A program made the position numbers and the translations under genes. A stretch of 64,000 nt of DNA, taken from contig OZ035997.1 of the NCBI GenBank assembly GCA_964035015.1, positions 26,031,490-26,095,489 of the forward strand. The letters run 5' to 3'. Numbering within the stretch: position 1 is the first letter of the stretch; each line of letters opens with the position of its first letter. This stretch comes from Corallium rubrum (Eukaryota > Cnidaria > Anthozoa > Scleralcyonacea > Coralliidae). Below are positions 22,615-32,752 of this stretch, piece by piece. The notes under the pieces were generated by a model that searched no databases, was not told the origin of the DNA, and was given only the letters and a program-made list of their open reading frames with translations.

Positions 22615-22738
22615 ATATAGATTTTCGCTTACCTCAAAAGTCTGCTACAGGCTGTTTCATCTAAAAAGAATCTGCCTGAAGATTCTTTTTAGATGAAACA
22701 GCCTGTAGCAGACTTTTGAGGTAAGCGAAAATCTATAT
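22615..22738 (+). ncRNA. Perfect palindrome with hammerhead-like motif at its centre
   Basis: 59-bp perfect arms (22615-22673, 22680-22738) with a 6-base spacer. Across the centre the plus strand reads GCCTGAAGAT...AGATGAAACAGCC: CTGANGA, a short stem, then GAAAC, similar to the motifs at 55864 and 56435. TA microsatellites flank both sides. Confidence 0.6.
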
Positions 22739-22795
22739 TTGCTCTAACTATATGTTATCGAGCACTCTTTGCGTTTCGTAGACCAAAACCCACAC

Positions 22796-22796
<1 letters not shown>

Positions 22797-22876
<80 letters not shown>
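22797..22876. repeat. TA microsatellite
   Basis: About 40 TA units, followed by CAGCTATAC repeats up to the assembly gap. Confidence 0.95.
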
Positions 22877-22879
<3 letters not shown>

Positions 22880-22932
22880 AGCTATACCTAGCTCTACACA
22901 GCTATACACAGCTATACACAGCTATACCTAGC

Positions 22933-23132
22933 NNNNNNNNNNNNNNNNNNNNNNNNNNNNNNNNNNNNNNNNNNNNNNNNNNNNNNNNNNNNNNNNNNNN
23001 NNNNNNNNNNNNNNNNNNNNNNNNNNNNNNNNNNNNNNNNNNNNNNNNNNNNNNNNNNNNNNNNNNNNNNNNNNNNNNNNNNNNNNNNNNNNNNNNNNNN
23101 NNNNNNNNNNNNNNNNNNNNNNNNNNNNNNNN
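22933..23132. other. Assembly gap (200 N)
   Basis: Exactly 200 N, a conventional length for a gap of unknown size. It separates two near-identical copies of the DNAAF6 5' region. Confidence 0.99.
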
Positions 23133-24275
23133 TAAAATCAGGTGCGAGATTTACACGCGCAAACTGTAAACTTGCTAACAATAGCCAAATTAATTGAGCT
23201 AGAACTAAATATATATATAGATGTTACTACTGCCCTGCACAGCTATTTGTAGTGTTTGTAACATCTTAATTATATATTAAGTTAAAATAAACTTTAACCG
23301 CGAAGGAACACTCGTAATATCCTTTGACGACAATGTTGCCGAACTTTCTGACATCTTGTTGAATGTACGCTATATGTCTCCCGGGATGTCTCACGATGCA
23401 CAGTCGTTGGCGTCTAAGCAAGACAACGGCTGTGAAAATATGTTCTAATTTTAACGCGAAGGTTGATCTTTTGGAAATTGACATCGTGAGATTGGCAAGA
23501 CGTGATTGGCTAAGGGTGCATTTATAGATAATAACAACTCCAGATTTCCTGCGGCCTTAGGTCTGACCGATGTGGTCTCGGAAAGAAACCTGGTATCTAT
23601 TCTCAAAAATCGATGATAATTAATTGGAGAATCAACTGGAAAATCGATAGTCATCAATTCGCAAATTGATAGTTATAAGACTGGAAAATCGATAGTTATC
23701 GATTGCAAATTGACGGATTTTTGTGACTATCAATTGGTCATTGATTGGCAAATTCCAATCAATATCAATTAGATAATTGCTATCAATTGACATTGATTTA
23801 TCGATTGGCGTTCCGATCATCGATTGTCATTGATGGCATAGGCCAGGATACCAGACATTGCAAAAAAAATTCATTCTAATCAGTGGGCAAATTTAAATGA
23901 TACACTGTCAGGAAATTGAAAATCAGTTCCCATTGTCAGTTTGATATTGAAGTATTTGATGTTTACCTTTGACACTATGAATGATAAATTATAGTATATA
24001 CAGTATTACAGTATATACATATAGATAAATTGCAAAACTGTCCGCAAGCATATATAATTTTTGTCCATAACATAGAAATGCAATTCACATAGAAAATAAT
24101 AGCAGCCAGCCATATTACATGAGAAACACTATTCACCAGACCTCTGAGCTACATATATACAGTAATACTGTCATGTTTGTATGTGACAATATTTACCATA
24201 GTTATAGAATAAAAAATGCATTATAAATTTTTTATAATATTAGCAATATATAGTAATAATGTTTGTAAATCATAC

Positions 24276-25357
24276 TCTGGTGTTGCTCTTGGGTCAAGAT
24301 CATTGTCAACTTGCTCACTTTCTGGTACTTCTTCTTCTGTCCAAATATCATTGGATGTTTCCTTCACTTAAAAAAAATAATTTATATTTCAAATCAGTAG
24401 TTCAATTTGTTCTATTTTATCATCTCTCTTACTTGCTTTAGTTGTCAACGTTTCTTTCTTGGGTGGTCCAATATGTGCTGGTGTTTGTATATACGCCTTT
24501 GAAGAACTTGATATCTGAAATGAACACAATATGACATTTTATAAAATTGGACACACTTTACATTGTATATAAAGCAGTAAACACACATGGGATAAAAGTA
24601 CTCAAACATTACTACTGACAGTATTTGTAACACACCAGTGGGTCAGGTTAGTACTGTATAAGATAATCAGTAAACACACTTACATGTAGTCTAGTAGATC
24701 AAGTTGTGTATAAGCTACTGTACATGTATACACTAACCTGACCCATTAGTATGCGTACTGCCAGTGGTGGACACTCCACAAAATATTTGGGGGGGGGGGG
24801 GGGGGGAACAAAACAGGTGTGAATTTTTTCCTGCCATTTTGTCAAAGTAAATTTCAAGACTAAGAATAACAGACTACAATCATTTGACTACTCTGGTCTT
24901 AGCCAGTGAGAGTAAAATCTGGGGAGTCTTATAAGGACCTAAAAGCTTGAAACTTTGAAAGCTGAGTAATGAAGGCTGACTTAAATCACATAGAAATAGC
25001 TCACCCAAGCAAAAATACGAATTACAGTATACCGGTATTATTTACAGTAATTCTACATGTATTTAATCTTAGTTAGTTAGTGGCTAAATTTCACTAAATT
25101 GTGGTGCACTGTTTTTTTCAGCACTGTTTTTAGTTGACTATGCATTTTAATTTACTGTTATCAAATAACTAAGTTCAACTGTGGCACAATGTGTGAAACC
25201 ATCAGGTTCAGCAGTCTGAACTTTGAATTTGAGCTTTTGATGTTTAAATTGATAATTAAGCTCTGCCATCTAAGGCCATGCAAGCACCTAAAAGTACTAT
25301 GAATCACTAAAAGCCAAAAATGCATTGGTTCAGCTGGTTTGTTCTTATTTTCAATGT

Positions 25358-25389
<32 letters not shown>

Positions 25390-27252
25390 CCCACGGAAGG
25401 TCACTGGAAATTCCTAGGGGGAGGGGGGGTTGAAAGGCTAAAATTTCCGAGGGGTGAGGGGGGGTCATGAGCAGCTCCTTTTCCAGGGGGTGAAGGAACA
25501 CGAAAAGCACGACGTTTTGACAAAAAAAAAGAGTTCCTGTCCATTGAGATGAGGTTAACATCATAAGCTTTAAGATTTCTGTTTTTGCTTTGAGTTTGCT
25601 AGATTTTGCTAATCCCCAGAAGACTGACGTGTACACGTGTCTTTGAAACGAAGCAAGACTTAGTCAAAATGGCGGACATGACAGGAACTCGTCCCCAGAT
25701 TCCCAGCGGTGTCTCGTTTTCGTTCTCATCGAACGTATCACTATGAAAAAATCGCCTTTGTAAGCTTGCGCGCGCCTTTTATTTGTGAGGGATTTATTAT
25801 CACAACCACAAGAAAAACAAGAAAGTTAAAAAACAGCAATGTATTTGTTCAACGTTTTTGACAACACGGACGTCAGCCAAAAGCTAGCGTACCTTATTTT
25901 AGCGGTGTTGTTTATCATAACACCCGAGTAGGCAAGTCACAGACTTCAAATACCTCACGTTTTGGCACTGTGTTGATGATCGCTACAAATGGCCACAAAC
26001 GCCGTTTTTAATCCAGACCACTCGCAGTCAACTGATGTCCGTGTTGTCAAATAAGCGAATTCAATTTAGAAAACGTGGAACACTCAGCTGAAACTTTGAA
26101 ACACACATTTTTATTCATGAACAACATAGAACAATTCAAACCAGATGGTGAAGATGTGAAAAGTAAAGAATTATAATAACAAAGTGTGCGTTCTTTAAAA
26201 TTTATGAAGATCGAGTTTATAATTTCCTGTACTCTTAAGCTTAATAATAAAATGTTATCGTATATTTTGCTTAACTGAGCCTACGTTTACACGGTACCGG
26301 ACGAATTCAAGACCGGTCTTGAATTCGTCCTATTACCAAAACCGATGACGCGCGGCATGGCCCCAAAAAACACGTCATGATTTCTGTTCAAAACATTGAC
26401 GAATACGTCTGCATTCCTACTGTCGTGGCAATAGAAGCGTTCCTAAAATAATTGTACAGTTGTATTCCTCACGTTGAACAATTCATTTGATGAAAATATT
26501 GCTAAACTTCCTGTTTTGAATTCTGTTTTGAATTTGATTGGTGTTTGGCAAATAATTCTTTTTCTTATTGGTTATTCAAAAACCAGGAACCAATCAAATT
26601 CAAAACAGGAAGTTTAGCAATAATAAAAAGGAAGTTCATCAAATGAATTGATCAATTTGAACAAATGAATTGCACGATTATTTTAGGAACGCTTCTATTG
26701 CCACGACAGTAAACGTTTTTGGCTAGAGAATCCAAAGTGGCAAATGGGCCAATCGTATTGCAGTGATCCCACGGTGTCAATTTCAAAGGCTAAGGAATGC
26801 AGTCGGATTTGTTAATGTTTTGGTGGAAAACATGACATGTTTATTTTGGGCCATGCCGCGCATCATCGGTTTTGGTAATATTTCGCCGTGTAAACAGGCG
26901 GAACCGTACAAATTTTTGACAGGTCAAAAACTCGTCCGATACCGTGTAAACGGGGTCTGAGGCCCCGTTTACAAGGTACCGGACGAATTCGTGACCGCCT
27001 GTTTACACGGCAAAATAGGACGAATTCAAGGCCGGTCACGAATTCGTCCAGTACCGTGTAAACGTAGCCCGAGTCTTCGTTTTCTTAAGAATAAAACCTT
27101 TGGAATTTCCGGGGGGGGGGGGGGAGGGGTCCATGTTTAAAAATACTGGAAATTCCTGGGGGGTTGGGGGGTCACCAAAGACCCCCCTGGAATGGAAATT
27201 CTGGAGGGGTGGGGGAGGGGGGGTGTGAAAACCAAAATGTCTTCCGTGGGGG

Positions 27253-27284
<32 letters not shown>

Positions 27285-28211
27285 ACAATTTGAATCAGTT
27301 ACGAGGGCAGTTGAGCTTACAGCTTGTGTTAACTAAGACATTGTTCCATCGTTTGAAACTCAGCATTCATTGGACCTCAACGTATTGTTACCAAGGGCAT
27401 GCAATGTTGCTATGAAGCATTGACAGGGTTTCAAAGGGATTAATTTGTTATTCAATTCATGGTGAGTAGATATATTGTAAAAAAGATCTATATTGGGAAA
27501 GCTCTATCAGATGACTTAAGCATATTAAGCATTATTGATAAGATATTGGAAAACAGTGGAGAAAGAGCAACTTCACCATGAATAACAAATTAATCACTTT
27601 GAAACCCTGTCAGAGCTCCACAGCAATGTCACATTCAGGGCCAGAGCTAGGGTGGGGTGTAACACCCCCCCCCCCCCCCAGAATTTCTTTATTTGTTCTG
27701 TTTTTAGCCTTAATTAATGCAAGCTGCCACTCTACCAGTCCCACTCTATCACGATTGTAAATAAATGTCACCATTTAGTTACTAGGCTATTGAGCTATCT
27801 CCCCCCCTCCCCCCCCCTTCCATAGTATTTAATAGTGACACTAGTGTGTTTACTGCCTACTGTAGCTTAACACTAACCTGACTCACTAGTGTGTTTACTA
27901 CCTAGCTTATACACTATTTCTAGTGAGTCGGGTTAATAATGTATAAGCTAGGAAGTAAACACACTAATGGGTCAGGTTAGTGTATAAGATAATCAGTCAG
28001 ATCACTGATTAGAAAAATTATCTCACTTTGTGGCATACGGAATCGTTGGATTACTCGGGTATGGTAAACTGTAAAATTCCATAAAACTAAACATTTACAA
28101 GTGCCAAATAAAAATTCCATGCAGTTTACTTACATTATCATCATTAGACGCCTCGTTTGGATCTGGTTTTAGCAACTCAGATAAAGCAGATATTTGAGAA
28201 AGAGTCGCCAT
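24276..28211 (-). CDS. DNAAF6: Partial second copy of DNAAF6, exons 1-3 only
   Basis: Exons 28211-28134 (78 bp), 24514-24433 (82 bp) and 24366-24276 (91 bp) equal the first three exons of the full gene, with the same splice sites. I see a silent T/C change in exon 2 and one Phe-to-Leu change (NDFDP to NDLDP) in exon 3. Exons 4-6 should lie toward lower coordinates but the N gap intervenes. The most likely reading is the other allele, not an independent gene; a true partial tandem duplication remains possible. Its intron 1 carries the 1.93 kb transposon. Confidence 0.88.
25356..27286. mobile_element. DNA transposon (non-autonomous), 25-bp perfect TIRs, 3-bp TSD
   Basis: Perfect 25-bp inverted ends beginning GTGTGGTTCCAGAAAATATC (25356-25380, 27262-27286). 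AAT flanks both sides, and the other DNAAF6 copy has the uninterrupted site (TTTTCAATTTGAATCAG near 21303). Subterminal G- and C-runs with TGGAAATTCC units lie at both ends. No transposase is seen. A further foldback is nested at 26277-27071. A 3-bp target duplication occurs in Harbinger and some CACTA-like elements; the family is not assigned. Confidence 0.88.
26277..27071. mobile_element. Nested foldback element inside the 1.93 kb transposon
   Basis: Outer ends CCTACGTTTACACGGTACCG and GTACCGTGTAAACGTAGCCC; GACGAATTC units recur inside at both ends. An inner inverted pair, GTGGCAATAGAAGCGTTCCT (26423) with its mirror ending 26704, and a third pair around TTTGAATTTGATTGG make it multi-layered. 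Non-coding. Confidence 0.75.
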
Positions 28212-28314
28212 ATTGTTTGATAACTTAGTAACCAGGTAACGCCAATATGGTCCCTTGATGATGCCATATATCCCTGTTCGATCGTTTGTATCCTATTATT
28301 CCCATCCAAAGACT

Positions 28315-28700
28315 TTGTAAAATGTATATATATATACATATAAAAATAATATATTCTTAAATTTTGGTGTACATTTACAAACTAAAATAAATGTTTTGAT
28401 GTAAAATCAATTAAACGAATTATTTTTCGACTTTTGTTTTGAACTTTTATTTAATATATTATACAGCAAAAGTTATAGACTTGCTCCAAGTCCGCCTCTT
28501 AGCGCTGGTTTTTGGGTGGAAAGGCGGGCGAGCGGAAAGGCGGGAGGCGGACTTGTTTCGCTGGAAAGTGGTTCTACCCCTACTAAAACGTATTCAAGAG
28601 TCTGTTTAACTCCAACTTCCAAAGATAGCACTTGCATAGCAATTTAGCCTAAATATAAATACTTCCTGAATTACGTCACCGGTCGAAAAATTCACCGGTG
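28315..28700. other. Non-coding; short foldback at 28487-28551
   Basis: AT-rich. CAAGTCCGCCTC and GAGGCGGACTTG form a hairpin around GGTGGAAAGGCGGGCGAGCG. No gene is seen. Confidence 0.5.
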
Positions 28701-29029
28701 AATTTTGGCGCGCTGCAGGTGGGAAAAGTCCTTTTCAACCAGGAACCGAAAGGTCAAAAATGTCGAAAGGTCAAAAATGTTTGAAAAAGACTTTGAGAAA
28801 GTCTACAAAAGTTACTGCGAAAGGCTGAATGGTACGAGATTCAGAACCTGGTTACCTTGTTTAAGATACCTCTTCAAGGAGAAATCGCGTTACCAAATTC
28901 ACAGTTTTATTTGCCATCGAAAGTCATCTTACGTTCAACAAGGAACACATCTTCATCCGGCTAAAAATCAACTATACGTTTATCCAGATAGCGAACAGTC
29001 CATTTCCAGTAGTCATACTTTCCTAGAGC

Positions 29030-29112
29030 AAGAGCCACTTGGAATCATAAACTATCCAATGAACTGACAGACCTATCCACATCAACACAAACATTTAAAG
29101 CTAATCTCTATA
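29030..29112 (+). mobile_element. Possible LINE C-terminal remnant
   Basis: One frame reads ATWNHKLSNELTDLSTSTQT followed by FKANLYKLY, like the final block of CR1-type LINE proteins (W-x-LP-x-EL...FK-x-L). It is very short. Confidence 0.4.
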
Positions 29113-30335
29113 AACTATACTCCGTATAAGACTATTTGTGTTCAACTGTCACTTGCCCAGACCTTTAAGAGTTAAGTTTAAGGTTACTGTAGACCTTCGG
29201 ATTACGTTTTAGGGAAAACATAGCGCTCCGTCGCTTTATTGTAAAAAAAAAGTCAGGACAAGCGTTGCTAAATTTAATGATTGTATTAGTACGACTATAC
29301 AGAGGCTAGGAGAGCAGCTACTTACGGTAATCTACCTACGGGTTTCATCTACACGACAACACGAGATTTCACAAACGGGTGTAGCGTATGTTGGTTTAAT
29401 AATTTCTTCGTTTTTATGTTAAAATTTGAACTATGCTTGCTGTAGAATTAGATGAAAAAGTTTCCTCAAATTGCTGCAAATTGTGTTTCCGAGGTTCTAG
29501 ATTTCAAAATTTTCAGGGAGAGTACCCCCGAACCCCGCTAAAAATGCGGTCACTGATTATCTGCATGTCGACTTCAGCCAATCCCCCCCCCCCCCCCAAC
29601 TTTGAATCCGTTCCTACGCCTCTGCCAAAACCTACACGTTATTTGAAAGCTGATAAAACTGGCTACAAGACTGCAGCAAAACATTTGGTTATTTCATGAA
29701 GGCAAACAAAAAATAGCGCTTGTGTTTATTAAAGTTTAATTTCATTCCAATTCGAAATGCTACAAGCGAACAACTATATTTACTATAATGCTCTGGAAAT
29801 TGGCAGTTTGCAGTAGATAAATATCACAACAATAAAAGAGTCTCTGGGTTTGTACAAATATCAAATACATTTAGAATTATCGAATTTTTACTATTACAGC
29901 TAAAAAAATGCCAGCTCACAGGAGGTTGAATGGGCTTGCATAAATGGCTGTAAAACGACGTCAAATAGCTTGGAATTTGGTCTGATATTGTATTATTGTC
30001 TAAAGCCTGCTAATACACATACAATTTTTTGAAGAAGTCCTCACACGGCTTCTCGCGGCAAGAATTGTGTAACGAGTGTATAAATTGTAGCTTTTGTAAC
30101 AGACGTTCGGTGGACGTTCGTCGAGCTCAATTACTCAGAAAAGATTTCTGAGTTTTCTCGCAAATGTCCTATGAAGCGAAAATTAAGTTTGTCTTATTTA
30201 AAAGAACACTTAAAATGATAGAGTAACACATTTTGCAGTTTTTGGTTTCCTTGCTTCGTTTTTGAGATATTTCAGTTTGTTTGATATGCAAATTTAACTT
30301 ATAAGATAACTTTACGTCACTCTTTGCATAATAAC
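29113..30335. other. No gene seen
   Basis: AT-rich DNA. 29480-29545 (TTTCCGAGGTTCTAGATTTC followed by AAAATTTTCAGGG) resembles interior blocks of the hAT-like element at 56857-57834. The open frame 29433-29699 spans this and a C-run and is not credible as a gene. Confidence 0.45.
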
Positions 30336-30347
30336 TTATCGCAAAAC

Positions 30348-30407
<60 letters not shown>

Positions 30408-30451
30408 GAGCCGCTGTATGTGTATATACTGTTATTAAACCTTTATTATTA

Positions 30452-30494
<43 letters not shown>

Positions 30495-30507
30495 CATTAT
30501 CATTATC

Positions 30508-30563
<56 letters not shown>

Positions 30564-30588
30564 CATTATTATCATTATCATTATCATC

Positions 30589-30620
<32 letters not shown>

Positions 30621-30627
30621 CATTATC

Positions 30628-30684
<57 letters not shown>

Positions 30685-30740
30685 ATAATATATATTATTA
30701 TATAATATTATTATTATTATTATTATTATAATAATAGCAC
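30348..30740. repeat. TA, then TTA/TCA microsatellite cluster
   Basis: 30348-30404 is TA; 30437-30735 alternates ATT, ATTATC and ATT blocks. The long Ile/Asn/Asp/Tyr open frames here only translate the repeat. Confidence 0.97.
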
Positions 30741-30742
30741 AG

Positions 30743-31608
30743 ACCATGCAATGATATGTAGACGAGGAGGGTTCATCATTCAACGCCACAATGAATTACG
30801 AGATTTGGAAGCTGAACTCCTGAATACCGTTTGCAACGATGTACAGATCGAACCAGTGTTGCAAGAAGACTTGATGTACCTGCACGTGGTTTTTGGGAGA
30901 AACAAAGATCTGCATTCTTCAATGTCCGGGTATGTCACCCAAATGCAGAATCTTACATAGATCTAACTCCTAAACAGATCTACCGCATGCATGAGAATGA
31001 GAAGAAACGTATGTATAACAGACGGGTCACAGATATAGAACAAGGAACATTTACACCGCTGATATTTACAACAACTGGTGGAATGGGAGAAGAGTGTCTG
31101 AGATATCACAGTCGATTAGCTGAGCTACTCGCTAATAAGAAAGGAGAGATGTATTCGAAGACAATGGCGTGGATAAGAGCAAAGATATCCTTTTCAATCC
31201 TTCGATCAGCTCTGTTATGTCTTAGAGGGTCTAGAGTGATAAGAAGAGTACATTGTAATGTTAAAGATATTGATTTAGACATAGAGACTGGTGTTGCAAG
31301 GATCCATTAGTTGAAGTTCTTAAAGATTAGATTTGGAAAAGAAAAATATTTTAATCTATATTTATAATATTATTATCTATTATTATTATCTATTATTATT
31401 ATCTATAATTATAATCTATATCTGTAATTATCGTAAGTTAAGTTGTTTGTGTTTTTTTTTCTGAATGAAACTGTATTTTTTAACTTTGGATGTACATTTT
31501 AACTAATTTAATATTTGAACGGATTTTATATATTTTTAATTGAACTAACTGACATTAATTGATTGACATTATTGAAAAAGTGTACTAAGTATTTAAATTC
31601 TAAATAAA

Positions 31609-31672
<64 letters not shown>
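30743..31672 (+). mobile_element. LINE-type retroelement C-terminal domain with ATT tail
   Basis: Two frames give [32 protein letters not shown], then [54 protein letters not shown] and [13 protein letters not shown]. This D...FFDVRV-bearing domain forms the end of certain LINE polyproteins in cnidarians and fish and may be a restriction-like endonuclease; that is inference. An internal deletion with frame change lies near 30865, and the RT is missing. Stop near 31308, then an AATAAA-ATT tail at 31604-31672. Confidence 0.75.
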
Positions 31673-31673
<1 letters not shown>

Positions 31674-31789
31674 GAACCCTTGAATCCAAGATCGAAGTAT
31701 TTTCTCATTTTTTCAAAAGGGAAATCTTTCAGGCAAGAAGCTTCAAATATTCTCTGCATGTCCAAACAAAATTTATCACAACGATATTT

Positions 31790-31960
31790 TGGTAGTCACG
31801 TGACCATGATATAACCACAGGCTCTGGGTACGAGATTGAAAAGACCCTGACATGGCCTGTGACATTGAACTCTAAGTAAACTGGAACGATAACTCGATGG
31901 TGTATCATGAAGCCAAAAATGGCGGACATGGGGGCCGCCATGCACGTCAATCCCAGTCCC
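31790..31960. repeat. Left copy of an inverted pair with 40735-40915
   Basis: CACAGGCTCTGGGTACGAGA, TTGAACTCTAAGTAAACTGG and GGGGCCGCCATGCACGTCAA match, reversed, CAGGCTCTGGCTACGAGATT, CCAGTTTATTTAGAGTTCAA and GACGTGCATGGCTGCCCC at 40.7-40.9 kb. Function unknown. Confidence 0.6.
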
Positions 31961-32214
31961 TTTTACTTTATAACCGAGAAAAAAATGAAGCTGAATTTGG
32001 ACTTATTTAGTGAAATGGGTTGAAAAAAAACTGAACTTGTTGACCACTTTCAGGCTTAGATTAAATTCCAATATACTATAGAGTAGGTGAACACTGACAC
32101 GACGAGTAAAAACAAGAAAAACAGTAAAAATATAAGGTCTCAAATGAAAGTCGACAATACGCAATCAAAATTGGCATGGTTTGGACAAATATAAAGAAAA
32201 TACATTGATTGATT

Positions 32215-32752
32215 GATAATAATATTTATTCAGGAAAAACCAACATCACAAAAGTGTTTTTCAGAAGGTTCCTGAGAAACATAAAAATACAAAATATAAA
32301 AAGAAATAAAGTACAGGATATGTATCACAAAATTATGAAGTAAGAATATATGTGCTAATGATTAATATAGCTATATTACAAAGAAAGAACAAGTAAGGTA
32401 AACAGTAACATTATGGTTGTGGTAGTTTAAGGAGTTCGTTTTTAAAAGTTGGCAATTGTTCAATTGATCTTATATTGGGATCCAAAGCGTTATACTCTTT
32501 ACAAGCATGATACGTGAGTTTCTGCTTTCCCCAATTTGTCTTTGGTTTACTGAGGTAAATATCGTTCTTGCGTCTTGTGTCATAAGTATGATTAATATTA
32601 GTCAGTTTGAAATCAAAATCTATTAAATTATTTTTACACTTGAAAATCGTTAAAATGCGATGTAAATAGCGCCGGTATATAAGTGGATGCCAGTGCAGTT
32701 TAAGCATCCCATGTTTAAAATGAAGAGTTTGTTTTATATAAAGACAGTTGGC
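32215..32752 (-). mobile_element. CR1/L2-like LINE 3' fragment
   Basis: The minus-strand frame 32707-32411 reads LKLHWHPLIYRRYLHRILTI, INHTYDTRRKNDIYLSKPKT and KEYNALDPNIRSIEQLPTFK, the standard end of CR1/L2 RT proteins. The 3' end (plus-strand left) begins AATAATATTTATTCAGG. Confidence 0.82.

Larger units (their letters stand above)
23133..28314. repeat. Second copy of 19083-22506 (duplication or second haplotype)
   Basis: Nearly base-for-base identical to 19083-22506 with small indels and substitutions. It stops at CCATCCAAAGAC and then diverges. The only large difference is the 1931-bp insertion at 25356-27286. Copy 2 begins directly at the N gap, so its left limit is unknown. Confidence 0.93.

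Noticed and set aside
22912-23181. Open frame across the N gap
   Set aside because: Artefact of unknown bases.
19215-23484. Conserved 72-codon minus-strand frame present twice (19215, 23266)
   Set aside because: Identity is explained by the duplication of the whole region; no domain and no splice context.
28705-29067. 120-codon open frame
   Set aside because: No recognised domain apart from a possible LINE remnant near its end in another frame.
29433-29699. 88-codon Pro-rich frame
   Set aside because: Runs over a C homopolymer and transposon-like sequence.
30324-30789. Long Tyr/His and Asn/Asp open frames
   Set aside because: Translation of TA and TTA/TCA repeats.
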